A DNA stretch of 64,000 nucleotides, taken from NCBI GenBank assembly GCA_021228405.1, contig JAJQRF010000001.1, positions 620,001-684,000 of the forward strand, in the 5' to 3' direction. Position numbers and translations under genes: made by a program. The notes under the pieces were generated by a model, which saw only the letters and a program-made list of their open reading frames with translations, was not told the DNA's origin and ran no database searches. How positions within the stretch are numbered: position 1 is the first letter of the stretch; the number at the start of each line of letters is the position of its first letter. Origin of the DNA: Pyrinomonadaceae bacterium. GTDB lineage: Bacteria > Acidobacteriota > Blastocatellia > Pyrinomonadales > Pyrinomonadaceae. Of this stretch, positions 36,167 to 44,638 are shown piece after piece.

Positions 36167-37631
36167 AATCTTCTTTCAATCCTTCTGCCCAAATATCCCG
36201 AAAAGATTTCGGCGCAATCGTCGGTGCGTCGCGAAATTCCGTCCAGTTTCCCAACGGCGGAGCAATTTTTGCCATTAAGTTTGAAACTTTGCCGATCTTT
36301 CCGTTTTTTGCCACTGCTTTCTGCATAAATCGTGCGGTTTTCGTTCCGAATTTATAAGTTCCGGCATTTCCCCAGGCGATGCTGTAGACTTTGAACGCCA
36401 GACTTTCGGCAAATTTTCCCTTTGCTTCCGAATCGCTTTTTTTGCCGTTGGCTTCTCCTTCAGTAATTTCGGCGCGTAAATGAAGCAATAATCCGGGAAT
36501 ATCGATCTTGACAGGGCAAACTTCACGACACGCGCCGCACAAACTCGAAGCGTATGGAAGCTGTTTCGTCTTGCCGATTCCGACCAATTGCGGCGTAATA
36601 ACCGCACCGATCGGTCCGGGATAAACCGAACCGTAAGCGTGACCGCCGATCTGTTGGTAAACCGGGCAGGCATTCAGACACGCACCGCAGCGAATACACG
36701 CTAAACTTTGACGCGTAACCGGATGCGCGAGCATTTTCGAGCGTCCGTTGTCCATCAGAACAATGTGAACTTCTTCGGGACCTTCGCCGTTCGCGTTTTG
36801 TTTTGTGCCTGTAATCAAAGATTGATAAGTCGTTAATTTTTGTCCCGTTCCCGAGCGCGGAAGAAGTTTCAGGAAAACGTCCAGATCGGTAAATTTCGGA
36901 ATGATCTTCTCGATTCCCATCACGGCAATATGTGTTTTCGGCAAGCTTGTCGTCAATCGCGCATTCCCTTCATTTTCAAGAATTAGAATCGTTCCCGTTT
37001 CAGCCACGCCGAAATTTACGCCGCTGATGCCGATCTCCGCTTCGGCAAATTTCGAGCGAAGAATATTTCGTGCTGTTTTCGTTAAAACGTCAACGTCTTC
37101 GGTCGGCGCAATGCCAACTTTTTCGACAAAAAGCTCGGCAATTTGCTTTTTCGTTTTGTGAATCGCCGGAACGACAATATGCGACGGCGTTTCCTCTGCA
37201 AGCTGAATTATCCATTCGCCGAGGTCGGTTTCGACGGGTTCGATGCCGGAATTTTCCAACGCGTGATTGAGATGAATTTCTTCGGTCGCCATACTTTTCG
37301 ATTTGACGACATGCACCGCATTTTTAGTATTTATCAAATCCAAAACGATCTGACAAGCTTCTTTTCCATCCCGCGCCCAATGAATTTTCGCGCCCGCTTT
37401 TTCGGCATTTTCGGCAAATTTTTCAAGATATTTGTCGAGATGCAAAAGCGTTTCGTCTTTTATCGAACGTGCTTTTTCCCGCAATTCTTCCCAATTTTCA
37501 ACCGAAGAGATCGCAGTTTTGCGCCGTCCGCCAAACGTTTTGGCAAGATTTTTCAGCGCACCGCGAAGCGTCGTGTCTTGCAGGGCAACTCGCGCATTTT
37601 GAGCGAAATTTTCAGAAGTCTGTTGGTTCAT
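36144..37631 (-). CDS. lutB: Lactate utilization protein B, iron-sulfur subunit
   Basis: Electron-transfer and LUD-domain subunit that, with LutA and LutC, oxidises L-lactate to pyruvate. The protein is 495 residues. The N-terminal LUD domain contains INFGVAETGTILILENEGN. The C-terminal ferredoxin-like domain has two 4Fe-4S motifs, LACIRCGACLNACP and SLCGACREVCPVKIDIP. The last six or so residues, PANERE, are encoded by a repeat arm and look like an acquired tail. It lies between lutA and lutC on the same strand, both spacers being repeat elements. Confidence 0.93.
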   Translation of the reverse strand: MNQQTSENFAQNARVALQDTTLRGALKNLAKTFGGRRKTAISSVENWEELREKARSIKDETLLHLDKYLEKFAENAEKAGAKIHWARDGKEACQIVLDLINTKNAVHVVKSKSMATEEIHLNHALENSGIEPVETDLGEWIIQLAEETPSHIVVPAIHKTKKQIAELFVEKVGIAPTEDVDVLTKTARNILRSKFAEAEIGISGVNFGVAETGTILILENEGNARLTTSLPKTHIAVMGIEKIIPKFTDLDVFLKLLPRSGTGQKLTTYQSLITGTKQNANGEGPEEVHIVLMDNGRSKMLAHPVTRQSLACIRCGACLNACPVYQQIGGHAYGSVYPGPIGAVITPQLVGIGKTKQLPYASSLCGACREVCPVKIDIPGLLLHLRAEITEGEANGKKSDSEAKGKFAESLAFKVYSIAWGNAGTYKFGTKTARFMQKAVAKNGKIGKVSNLMAKIAPPLGNWTEFRDAPTIAPKSFRDIWAEGLKEDLPANERE

Positions 37632-37728
37632 TTTTATTTTTGCCTACTAAATAAATGCAAATGCGAAAAGAAAGAATTTGTAAGCGGTGTTTCTTATTAT
37701 TTTTTCTTTCGTTTCCTTCACAGGCAAA
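37632..37728. repeat. Inverted element between lutA and lutB
   Basis: Left side TTTGCCTACTAAATAAATGC and right side ending CACAGGCAAA are complementary at their ends. The spacer is otherwise free of genes. The left end sits at the lutB ATG and the right end two bases from the lutA TAA stop. Confidence 0.65.
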
Positions 37729-38454
37729 TTATTCCTGTTTCGCCAAAATTTCGGCGATGTGCATCGGTTTTACTTTTGAACCGGTGCGCGAAAGCCGTCC
37801 GCCGATCTGCATCAGGCAACTCGCATCGCAGGCGACGACGGCATCTGCCCCCGATCTTTCGATCGATTCGATCTTATTATCGAGAATTGCCGCCGAAATT
37901 TCGGGGTATTTTACTGAAAAAGTTCCGCCGAAACCACAGCAAACGTCGGCATTTTCAAGTTCGACAAACTCCGCGTTTTCAATATTTTTCAGCAAACTGC
38001 GCGGCTCGTTTTTAATCTTTAAGTCGCGCAGCCCGTGACACGCATCGTGCCACGTCAGCCTTCCCGAAAACTTTGCGCCGACGTTTTCAAGCTTCAAAAT
38101 ATTAACGAGAAAAGAACTGAATTCAAACGTTTTACCGGCAATTTTTTCCGCCCGTTCGCGCCAGTTTTTGTCGTTCGGGAAAAGCTCGTGAAAATGTTTG
38201 ACCATCGCCGTGCAAGACCCCGAAGGCGAAACGATAAAATCAGCGTCAGATTCTTCAAATATCTCGATAAATCTTTCGGCAAATTTGCGCGCTTCCCTTC
38301 GATAACCCGTATTAAACGCTGGCTGTCCGCAACAAGTCTGGCGTTCGTCGAAAACGACTTCACAACCTGCGCGGCGCAAAACCGCGACCGCCGCCGTGCC
38401 GACATTCGGGCAAAGCTGATCGACCAAACAAGTTATGAATAACGAAACTTTCAA
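37729..38454 (-). CDS. lutA: Lactate utilization protein A, CCG-domain iron-sulfur subunit
   Basis: Subunit of the LutABC L-lactate oxidation system, related to GlcF and the heterodisulfide reductase B subunit. The 241-residue protein has two cysteine-rich CCG motifs: CLVDQLCP followed by RQTCCGQPAFNTGY in the N-terminal half, and DVCCGFGGTFSVKYP in the C-terminal half. These bind a 4Fe-4S cluster in the family. It is the first of the lut trio and follows the CE12 esterase gene by 33 bases. Confidence 0.93.
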   Translation of the reverse strand: MKVSLFITCLVDQLCPNVGTAAVAVLRRAGCEVVFDERQTCCGQPAFNTGYRREARKFAERFIEIFEESDADFIVSPSGSCTAMVKHFHELFPNDKNWRERAEKIAGKTFEFSSFLVNILKLENVGAKFSGRLTWHDACHGLRDLKIKNEPRSLLKNIENAEFVELENADVCCGFGGTFSVKYPEISAAILDNKIESIERSGADAVVACDASCLMQIGGRLSRTGSKVKPMHIAEILAKQE

Positions 38455-38487
38455 GACAAATTACCGCAATAAATCGCTCTGCAAAAA

Positions 38488-39252
38488 TTATTTCAATAAA
38501 TATTTTCTCAAAGAAACTTTCTTAAGTTTCCGCAAACCTTCGACTACCGATTCGGCGTTGACCTTTGCGCCGGCGGGCGAAGTGTGCGTGTGATCTTTGG
38601 TCGTAAAATAATCTTTCCCGACTTTTTCCAAACCGTTCTTTTCATATTTTTTCGCCGTAATCTCGTTCAAATCAACGAAATAAACTTTTTCGGCTTCGGC
38701 TATCCGTTTTGACCAGCCGCCGTAATTTCCCCTTGCTCTTTCGACTTTTCCCCGCTTCCAAACATTGCGCGGAACGGGCGAAAGCAACACGACCGTTGCA
38801 CCTTTACTTTTTGCATCGACAATAAATTTTCGCAGATACCAGCCGAAAGTATGAATCGTTTCAGGCTGTCCGTTCTGTCCGGTAATTTCCTGCTTTTCAT
38901 CGCCGATTCCGCGAATCGAGCCGCGAAATTTTTCTTTATCGATTGCGCCGCCGTCGTTATGTCCGAATTGAATCAAAACGAAATCACCTTTCTTCAGTTC
39001 GTCGGCAACCTGTTTCCACAAACCTTCGGTGTAAAAAGTGCGCGAACTTCGCCCGCCCCGCGCTTTGTTGACAACATTTACCTTAGATTTATCAAAATAA
39101 TCGCCGATCACGTTTCCCCACCCCTGAAAACCTTCGCCCGAATTGTTCACCGTCGAATCACCGACCAGATAAAGCGTCGGTTTTTCCGTCTTTTGGGCGA
39201 AAGAGGAAACCGCAAAGACCGCAGAAATCAGAAGCAGACCAATTTTTTTCAT
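38488..39252 (-). CDS. CE12 rhamnogalacturonan acetylesterase, secreted
   Basis: Removes acetyl groups from rhamnogalacturonan-I so that lyases can act. ATG 39252 is the proper start (MKKIGLLLISAVFAVSSFAQ signal peptide, 254 residues); the longer frame from 39321 runs inside rhaB. SGNH-fold blocks are all present: LVGDSTV with nucleophile Ser about 33, KARGGRSSRTF, IQFGHNDGG and the catalytic Asp-His pair in KDHTHTSPAGA. The start almost touches the rhaB stop (39254), so translation is probably coupled. A second CE12-like enzyme is at 52351. Confidence 0.92.
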   Translation of the reverse strand: MKKIGLLLISAVFAVSSFAQKTEKPTLYLVGDSTVNNSGEGFQGWGNVIGDYFDKSKVNVVNKARGGRSSRTFYTEGLWKQVADELKKGDFVLIQFGHNDGGAIDKEKFRGSIRGIGDEKQEITGQNGQPETIHTFGWYLRKFIVDAKSKGATVVLLSPVPRNVWKRGKVERARGNYGGWSKRIAEAEKVYFVDLNEITAKKYEKNGLEKVGKDYFTTKDHTHTSPAGAKVNAESVVEGLRKLKKVSLRKYLLK

Positions 39253-39253
39253 T

Positions 39254-40753
39254 TTATCCCGAAACCGCCGCCGAATCTTTGATAAATTTCTTTTCAATCT
39301 CCGAATATCGACGTTTTGCATCCGTTATTTTGTCGTCAAAAATCGGTACAAAACTTCTCAACTCGACATTTTCCGAAACGTATTTTCGCGCTTCGTCCAA
39401 ATCCGAAAATCTTCCCGCCGAAATTGCCTGAACGAGTGCATTTCCCGTTACGGTCGCTTCGGTCAACCCTGCTTTAACCGCTGTTGCACAGGCATTTGCG
39501 GTCATTTGATTTAAATAGTTGTTCTTTCCGCCGCCGCCGACGATCAGCACGCCTTCGATATTTTTTCCGCTTAACTCTCCGATAATTTCCAAAACTGAGG
39601 CATAGCGAAAAGCCAGCGAATCGAGAATGATCTTCGAGATAAAAACGGGATTTTTCTGAATCTCCTGACCAGTTTCTTTTAATTGATTTTCGATCTCTTT
39701 CAACATCGAAACCGGGTTTAAAAATCGCGTGTCATCGGGAAAAATAAACCCGCAAAATTCTTCGATTTTACCGACTTCCGCGAGTAAATTTTCATAATCG
39801 GTCTTCACGCCGTTCTTTTCCCATTCTTTGCGACACGATTCAAAAATCCAAAGTCCCATCACGTTTTTCAAAAATCTGATCGTGTTAAATGCGCCGCCTT
39901 CGTTAGTAAAATTAAATCGTGCAACTTGTTTGTTTATCAAAGGTTTATCTATTTCAATTCCGACCAGCGACCAGGTTCCCGATGAAATGTAAGCCCGATT
40001 TTTTTCGAGCGGCGCACCGATGATCGCGCTTCCCGTATCGTGTGTTGCAGGTGCAACGACGCGAACATTTTCGAGCTTTAACTCCCTCGCTATTCCGGTT
40101 TTCAAAAAGCCTAAATCCGTTCCGGTTTCGACGATTTCGGGCAAAATCTCTGTCGGCAAATGCAATCTTTCGAGCAGTTCAAAATCCCAAGTTTTCGATT
40201 CGGCATTCAAAAACTGCGTCGTCGTTGCATTCGTATATTCGGCAACCTGCTTTTCCGTCAGAAAATAATTAACGAGATCAGGCAAAAGCAACAATTTATC
40301 AGCTTTTTGAAGCGTTTCGTCTTCGGAAAAAAACTGAAAGATCGTATTAAAAGGTAAAAATTGAATTCCTGTCTTTTGGAAAATTTCTGCTTTCGGAATG
40401 ATTTCAAAGACCTTTTGCATCGCGGAATTTGTTCGCGAGTCGCGGTAGCAAATCGGGTTTGCAAGCAAAGTTCCGCTTTTATCGACCAACCCGTAATCGA
40501 CCGCCCAACTGTCAACACCGATGCTGTAAATCTTTTTACCTAATTCTTTAGCGCGTTTGCCCGCGTATTGCAATCCGAATTTTATCTCAGAAAAAATCTT
40601 CGCAAAATCCCAACGCAAGTGTCCGTTTTCCTCAATCGGCGGATATTGAAAGCGGTGAATTTCTTCAAGTAAAAATTTTTCGCCGAAATCGCAAAGAAAA
40701 ACGCGCCCGCTTCCTGCGCCGAGATCAACTGCAATGAAAAGCTCATTTACCAT
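39254..40753 (-). CDS. rhaB: L-rhamnulokinase
   Basis: Phosphorylates L-rhamnulose to rhamnulose-1-phosphate. FGGY-family kinase of 499 residues. It begins ELFIAVDLGAGSGRVFL, the first phosphate-binding loop. Other marks are SIGVDSWAVDYGLVDKSG, THDTGSAIIGAP and SSGTWSLVGIE, and the C-terminal VLIVGGGGKNNYLNQ. The start codon lies inside a heptamer array: the first codons ATG GTA AAT GAG are themselves a repeat unit. It stands between the isomerase and the CE12 gene. Confidence 0.93.
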   Translation of the reverse strand: MVNELFIAVDLGAGSGRVFLCDFGEKFLLEEIHRFQYPPIEENGHLRWDFAKIFSEIKFGLQYAGKRAKELGKKIYSIGVDSWAVDYGLVDKSGTLLANPICYRDSRTNSAMQKVFEIIPKAEIFQKTGIQFLPFNTIFQFFSEDETLQKADKLLLLPDLVNYFLTEKQVAEYTNATTTQFLNAESKTWDFELLERLHLPTEILPEIVETGTDLGFLKTGIARELKLENVRVVAPATHDTGSAIIGAPLEKNRAYISSGTWSLVGIEIDKPLINKQVARFNFTNEGGAFNTIRFLKNVMGLWIFESCRKEWEKNGVKTDYENLLAEVGKIEEFCGFIFPDDTRFLNPVSMLKEIENQLKETGQEIQKNPVFISKIILDSLAFRYASVLEIIGELSGKNIEGVLIVGGGGKNNYLNQMTANACATAVKAGLTEATVTGNALVQAISAGRFSDLDEARKYVSENVELRSFVPIFDDKITDAKRRYSEIEKKFIKDSAAVSG

Positions 40754-40834
40754 TTATCACTTACCATCTATCAATAAACATTTATCGTAACAATTTTCGA
40801 TTGATGAATGATAAATGTTTACTGATAAATGACT
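40744..40834. repeat. Heptamer inverted-array element, word CATTTAT/GATAAAT
   Basis: Thirteen 7-base units can be read in one phase from 40744 to 40834. The left units (CATTTAC, CATTTAT, CACTTAC, CATCTAT) are near reverse complements of the right units (AATGATA, AATGTTT, ACTGATA, AATGACT after a phase shift). The left end contains the rhaB start codon (40751-40753) and the right end touches the rhaI stop (40833-40835). Confidence 0.88.
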
Positions 40835-42131
40835 ACACGATTCCTGCCGAAACCCCGATCCGTGCCGGACGTTCCTTGTGCTTTTCGGTTCTGTAACCGC
40901 TTGCACGATATACTTTTACAGGTTCGATTGCCCCTCCGTTTCTTGACTGCGCAGTTGCCAGAATCGCGGAAACGTCAGTCGTAAATGCTGACTTTAAGGT
41001 TGTAAGCGCAGTAATCGCATCGCCGTTTTTTTGCGCTTCTTCCAATTTTACACGGTCAACCAAGTGCGCCTGGACGTAGGCGCGGACAACTTCCGTCGCG
41101 CTGACCATCAAAGATTCGATCGGATCGGTCACATTGTGCGATTGGTCGAGCATATAAGCCGGATTAAAATTCGGCAAATTGTTCAATTCGGCATCGACCA
41201 ATTCGTTGAAAATAAGAAAAAGCTGGAACGGTTTGACGGAACCCGTGTCGAGATCGTCGTCGCCGTATTTGCTGTCGTTAAAATGAAAACCGCCGAGTTT
41301 TTGAAACTGGATAAGGCGCGAAACGATCTGTTCGATGTTCACGTTCGGTGCGTGATGACCGAGATCGACAAGGCAAAAAGCCTTTTCGCCCAACTCTTTA
41401 GCGGCGATATAATTCGTTCCCCAATCTGAAACAACGGTCGAATAAAACGCGGGTTCAAACATTTTATGCTCGATAAATATTCGCCAATCGTTAGGAATCG
41501 CCGCATAGATTTCACGCATCGATTCGAGATAATTTTCAAAAGCGCGGCGAAAATTCGTCTGTCCCGCGAAATTGCTCCCGTCGCCGACCCAGACCGTCAA
41601 GGCGTTTGAACCGATCTTTTTACCGAGTTCGATACATTCGAGGTTGTGTGCGACAGCTTGCGCGCGAACGTCTTTGTCGGCGTGTGAAAGCGAACCGAAT
41701 TTATACGATTTTTCCTGTCCGATCTGATCCTGAAAAGTGTTTGAATTCATCGCGTCGAACTTCAATCCTTTCGCCTTTGCAAACGCGTTCAGTTCGTCAA
41801 CATTCTCGGGTTTGTCCCACGGAATGTGAAGCGAAACTGCCGAGGTCGAACGAACCAGTTTATTGATCGTCGCGCAATCTTCGAGCTTTTCGTAAACGCC
41901 GCGCGGTTCGCCCTGTCCCGGAAATCGCGCGAAACGGGTTCCGCCTGTGCCAACGCCCCAACTCGGCACGGCAACTTGAAAATTTTGAGCCTTTTCGACG
42001 ATCTTTTCGATTTCGATATTTGAGCGTTTCAGCTTTTTGGCTAAGTAGTCGAAATCTTCCGCCAAATGTTTTTCTGATCTTTTATTCTGTTCGGCGATAA
42101 AATCGTCGGAAATTTCAAATTTTGTTGACAT
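40833..42131 (-). CDS. rhaI: L-rhamnose isomerase (RhaI type)
   Basis: Converts L-rhamnose to L-rhamnulose. A 432-residue TIM-barrel metalloenzyme of the RhaI type found in Pseudomonas, rhizobia and others, distinct from E. coli RhaA. Typical blocks are VAVPSWGVGTGGTRFARFPG, HIPWDKPENVDELNAFAKAKG, LTVWVGDGSNFAGQTNF, HKMFEPAFYSTVVSDWGTN and VDLGHHAPNVNIEQIVSRL, then GGFHFNDSKYGDDDLDTGS with metal ligands. It lies directly between rhaB and the aldolase fusion, completing the pathway. Confidence 0.92.
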   Translation of the reverse strand: MSTKFEISDDFIAEQNKRSEKHLAEDFDYLAKKLKRSNIEIEKIVEKAQNFQVAVPSWGVGTGGTRFARFPGQGEPRGVYEKLEDCATINKLVRSTSAVSLHIPWDKPENVDELNAFAKAKGLKFDAMNSNTFQDQIGQEKSYKFGSLSHADKDVRAQAVAHNLECIELGKKIGSNALTVWVGDGSNFAGQTNFRRAFENYLESMREIYAAIPNDWRIFIEHKMFEPAFYSTVVSDWGTNYIAAKELGEKAFCLVDLGHHAPNVNIEQIVSRLIQFQKLGGFHFNDSKYGDDDLDTGSVKPFQLFLIFNELVDAELNNLPNFNPAYMLDQSHNVTDPIESLMVSATEVVRAYVQAHLVDRVKLEEAQKNGDAITALTTLKSAFTTDVSAILATAQSRNGGAIEPVKVYRASGYRTEKHKERPARIGVSAGIV

Positions 42132-42139
42132 ATTTTTAA

Positions 42140-42209
42140 GTGGAAAATTGAAAACGGAAAATGGAAAATTAATAAATATTTTCCATTTTCCACTTCCCGT
42201 TTTTCGTTA
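42140..42209. repeat. Heptamer inverted-array element, word GGAAAAT
   Basis: Ten 7-base units run in a single phase from 42140 to 42209. The left units (GTGGAAA, ATTGAAA, ACGGAAA, ATGGAAA) are reverse complements of the right units (TCCATTT, TCCACTT, CCCGTTT). The last unit contains the aldolase-fusion TAA stop (42207-42209). The left end lies eight bases from the rhaI ATG and no Shine-Dalgarno sequence is present. Confidence 0.9.
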
Positions 42210-44408
42210 CCTCATAAAGCCGTCAGCAAGACCGCCGTCAACCGGAATGACGTGTCCGGTCGTTTTGCCGAGCCGTTTTGAAACTAGTAAAAAGATCGCT
42301 TCGGCTTGGTCGGAAGGTTCGATCGGGGTTTGCGTCAAACTGCGTTTCGCGTAAAAATTTGACAATTTTTCCGTCAGATCGTCCGTTTCTTCCGATTCCT
42401 CAAACGGAATGTCGTATTTCGTTAAAGATGCTATTACACGATCGCGCGGAAACATCGTGCTTCCTTTAACAACCGTCGCCGGCGCAACCGCATTGACACG
42501 CACGAGCGGCGAAAATTCGATTGCCAGCTCACGCGTCAAATGATTTGCGGCGGCTTTTGATGTGTCGTAAGCCAGACTTCCTTTTTTCGCGACCACTGCA
42601 TTTGCCGAGGTCGTCAAAATGATATTGCCCGTTAAGTCTTGTTTTTTGAAGATTTTATAAGCTTCATCGGCAACGATATATGCACCTTTGACATTGATGC
42701 CGAATGTGAAATCCCATTTTGAATCTTCGACGCGACCCGTTTTGTCAGGCGCAACGAAAACGCCCGCCGTGACGATCACCGCATCGATTCCGCCGTAAGC
42801 AAGCACAACTTTTTCAAACATTTCGGCAACCGATTCGCGGTTCGTCATATCGCAACCGAGTCCGATCGCCACGCCGCAATTTGAAATTCCGGTTCCCGAA
42901 ACGCCGATTCCCGCGCCGTATTTCGCGATGATTTCGTCGGCAGTTTCTTTTGCCGCCGCTTCGTTCACGTCAACGCAAACAATGTGCGCGCCTTCTTTTA
43001 CAAGGCGATGCGCGGTTTCTTTGCCGATTCCCGCACCTGCGCCGATGATGACGTGAATTTGTCTGTCCAATTCCTTTTCGGGCGGCATTCTTTGTAATTT
43101 TGCTTCTTCCAAAAGCCAATATTCGATGTCGAAAGCTTCCTGCTGATCCATCGCTTCGTATTCGTCGATGGCTTCTGCGCCGCGCATAACTTCGATCGCG
43201 CAGTTGTAAAATTCACCCGTCACGCGCGATTCTGATTTGTTTTTACCCCACGCGATCATTCCGAGTCCGGGAATCAAAACCACAGTCGGATTCGGGTCGC
43301 GCATCGCGGGCGAATCGGCGTGTTTACAGCGGTTGTAATAATCTTCGTAATCTTTGCGGTATTGAACCAAGCCTTCCGAAATCGCGGTTTTTAATGATTC
43401 CAAATTGCCCGTTTCGGGATTCCAATTAACGAAAAGCGGTTTGATCTTTGTGCGTAAAAAATGGTCGGGACAAGAAGTTCCGAGTTCGGCAAGACGCGGC
43501 GCATCAACCGAATTTACGAAACGAAGCATTTTGAAATCATCCTGAACCGTTCCGACAAATCTTTTGTAAACGGAAACTTGTCCGCGAATGAACGGAATGA
43601 TTTCCGTTTGCAGTTTTTGACGCGTTTCGTCGTCCAAAGCCTTGTATTTCTGACCGCCGAAAGTCATTTCGCCTTTATCGTGTTCTTCGATATACTGCGC
43701 GGCGCGGTCAATGATTTCGAGTGCGGTTTCGTAGCAGAATTTATCGTCGTTGTTCCACGAACTCATTCCGTGATGTCCGAGCAGAATTCCTTTCGCGTTC
43801 GGATTCTGTTTAATTAATTCTTCGATTTTTAACCCAATATCAAAACCCGGACGCTGCCACGGAATATAGATAACGTCGTCGCCATAGATTTCTTTCGTTA
43901 GTTTTTCCTGATTGACCGACGCGGCGATGGCGATCACGGCGTTCGGATGAAGATGATCGACGTGTTTGTGCGGAACGAGCGTGTGCAGCGGCGTGTCGAT
44001 CGAACAGGCACGCGGATTCAGATTGAAAACGGCGTGCGAATACATCGGATACATCGCGTCTTCGATCGGCGTTTTTGGTCCCTTTTCTTCAGCATTTTCG
44101 TAAATTGCCCGCATATCGCGAACTTTATCGAGGTAAAGCGAAGCGAAACCGTCGCGTTTCGCCGTTCGCAGATCGCCGCCCGAACCTTTCAACCAGAGAA
44201 CTTCGACCTCTTCACCTGTCAAAGGGTCTTTTTCCTGCAATTTCGACGAAGTGTTTCCGCCGCCCGTGTTTGTTAAGGTCAGATCATCGCCCAAGCGATT
44301 TGAACGATAAACCAGACGGTCAACCCCGTCCATTCCCTGCACTTCTTCGTCACGCCACAAATATTTTACGTGTTTATATTTAGATTTTTGTTGCTGTTGT
44401 TCACTCAT
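42207..44408 (-). CDS. rhaD: Bifunctional rhamnulose-1-phosphate aldolase / lactaldehyde dehydrogenase (SDR)
   Basis: Cleaves rhamnulose-1-phosphate to dihydroxyacetone phosphate and L-lactaldehyde, and the attached dehydrogenase probably oxidises lactaldehyde to L-lactate. The protein is 733 residues. The N-terminal class II aldolase domain (about 1-400) has metal-binding histidines in LHTLVPHKHVDHLHP and LLGHHGMSSWN. The C-terminal short-chain dehydrogenase domain has the nucleotide loop IGAGAGIGKE, the YDTSKAAANHL catalytic Tyr-Lys pair and HVIPVDGGLADGFM. This fusion is known in Bacillus and rhizobia. It is the first gene of the rhamnose operon, and lutABC downstream would remove the lactate. 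Confidence 0.95.
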   Translation of the reverse strand: MSEQQQQKSKYKHVKYLWRDEEVQGMDGVDRLVYRSNRLGDDLTLTNTGGGNTSSKLQEKDPLTGEEVEVLWLKGSGGDLRTAKRDGFASLYLDKVRDMRAIYENAEEKGPKTPIEDAMYPMYSHAVFNLNPRACSIDTPLHTLVPHKHVDHLHPNAVIAIAASVNQEKLTKEIYGDDVIYIPWQRPGFDIGLKIEELIKQNPNAKGILLGHHGMSSWNNDDKFCYETALEIIDRAAQYIEEHDKGEMTFGGQKYKALDDETRQKLQTEIIPFIRGQVSVYKRFVGTVQDDFKMLRFVNSVDAPRLAELGTSCPDHFLRTKIKPLFVNWNPETGNLESLKTAISEGLVQYRKDYEDYYNRCKHADSPAMRDPNPTVVLIPGLGMIAWGKNKSESRVTGEFYNCAIEVMRGAEAIDEYEAMDQQEAFDIEYWLLEEAKLQRMPPEKELDRQIHVIIGAGAGIGKETAHRLVKEGAHIVCVDVNEAAAKETADEIIAKYGAGIGVSGTGISNCGVAIGLGCDMTNRESVAEMFEKVVLAYGGIDAVIVTAGVFVAPDKTGRVEDSKWDFTFGINVKGAYIVADEAYKIFKKQDLTGNIILTTSANAVVAKKGSLAYDTSKAAANHLTRELAIEFSPLVRVNAVAPATVVKGSTMFPRDRVIASLTKYDIPFEESEETDDLTEKLSNFYAKRSLTQTPIEPSDQAEAIFLLVSKRLGKTTGHVIPVDGGLADGFMR

Positions 44409-44541
44409 AATTTCTGCTTAAAAAATAAACTGATCAAGCGTTTCGGCGCAGTTTGAATAAATGGCTTTGTCTTACCAATTTGCTTTCAAGTATAAAAAAA
44501 ATAGCTTTGAACTTTTTTCTTTTTCTGTTAGATTAAAATTT

Positions 44542-44560
44542 CAGTAAACCGCTTAACCGT
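44542..44560. promoter_or_regulatory. LacI-type operator candidate (CG-centred)
   Basis: CAGTAAACCGCTTAACCGT fits TAAAC-CG-CTTAAC. It lies about 135 bases upstream of the rhaD ATG and 218 bases upstream of the GH2 ATG. Confidence 0.55.
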
Positions 44561-44621
44561 CCTTGATAAATAGAAAATAGCAGATTATTTTTGGTTTGGC
44601 TACTTTGTTGTATTATTTAAT

Positions 44622-44638
44622 AATTGGGCAAACCAATT
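44622..44638. promoter_or_regulatory. Palindromic operator AATTGG-N5-CCAATT, second copy
   Basis: AATTGGGCAAACCAATT has the same half-sites and spacing as 21514-21530 and differs only in two central bases. Confidence 0.6.

Noticed and set aside
37143-38015. Plus-strand frame of 290 codons
   Set aside because: It spans parts of lutB and lutA and their spacer on the opposite strand, both of which have clear domains; Arg/Phe-rich shadow.
39253-39321. Upstream in-frame start of the CE12 esterase
   Set aside because: It lies inside rhaB, and the signal peptide begins at 39252.
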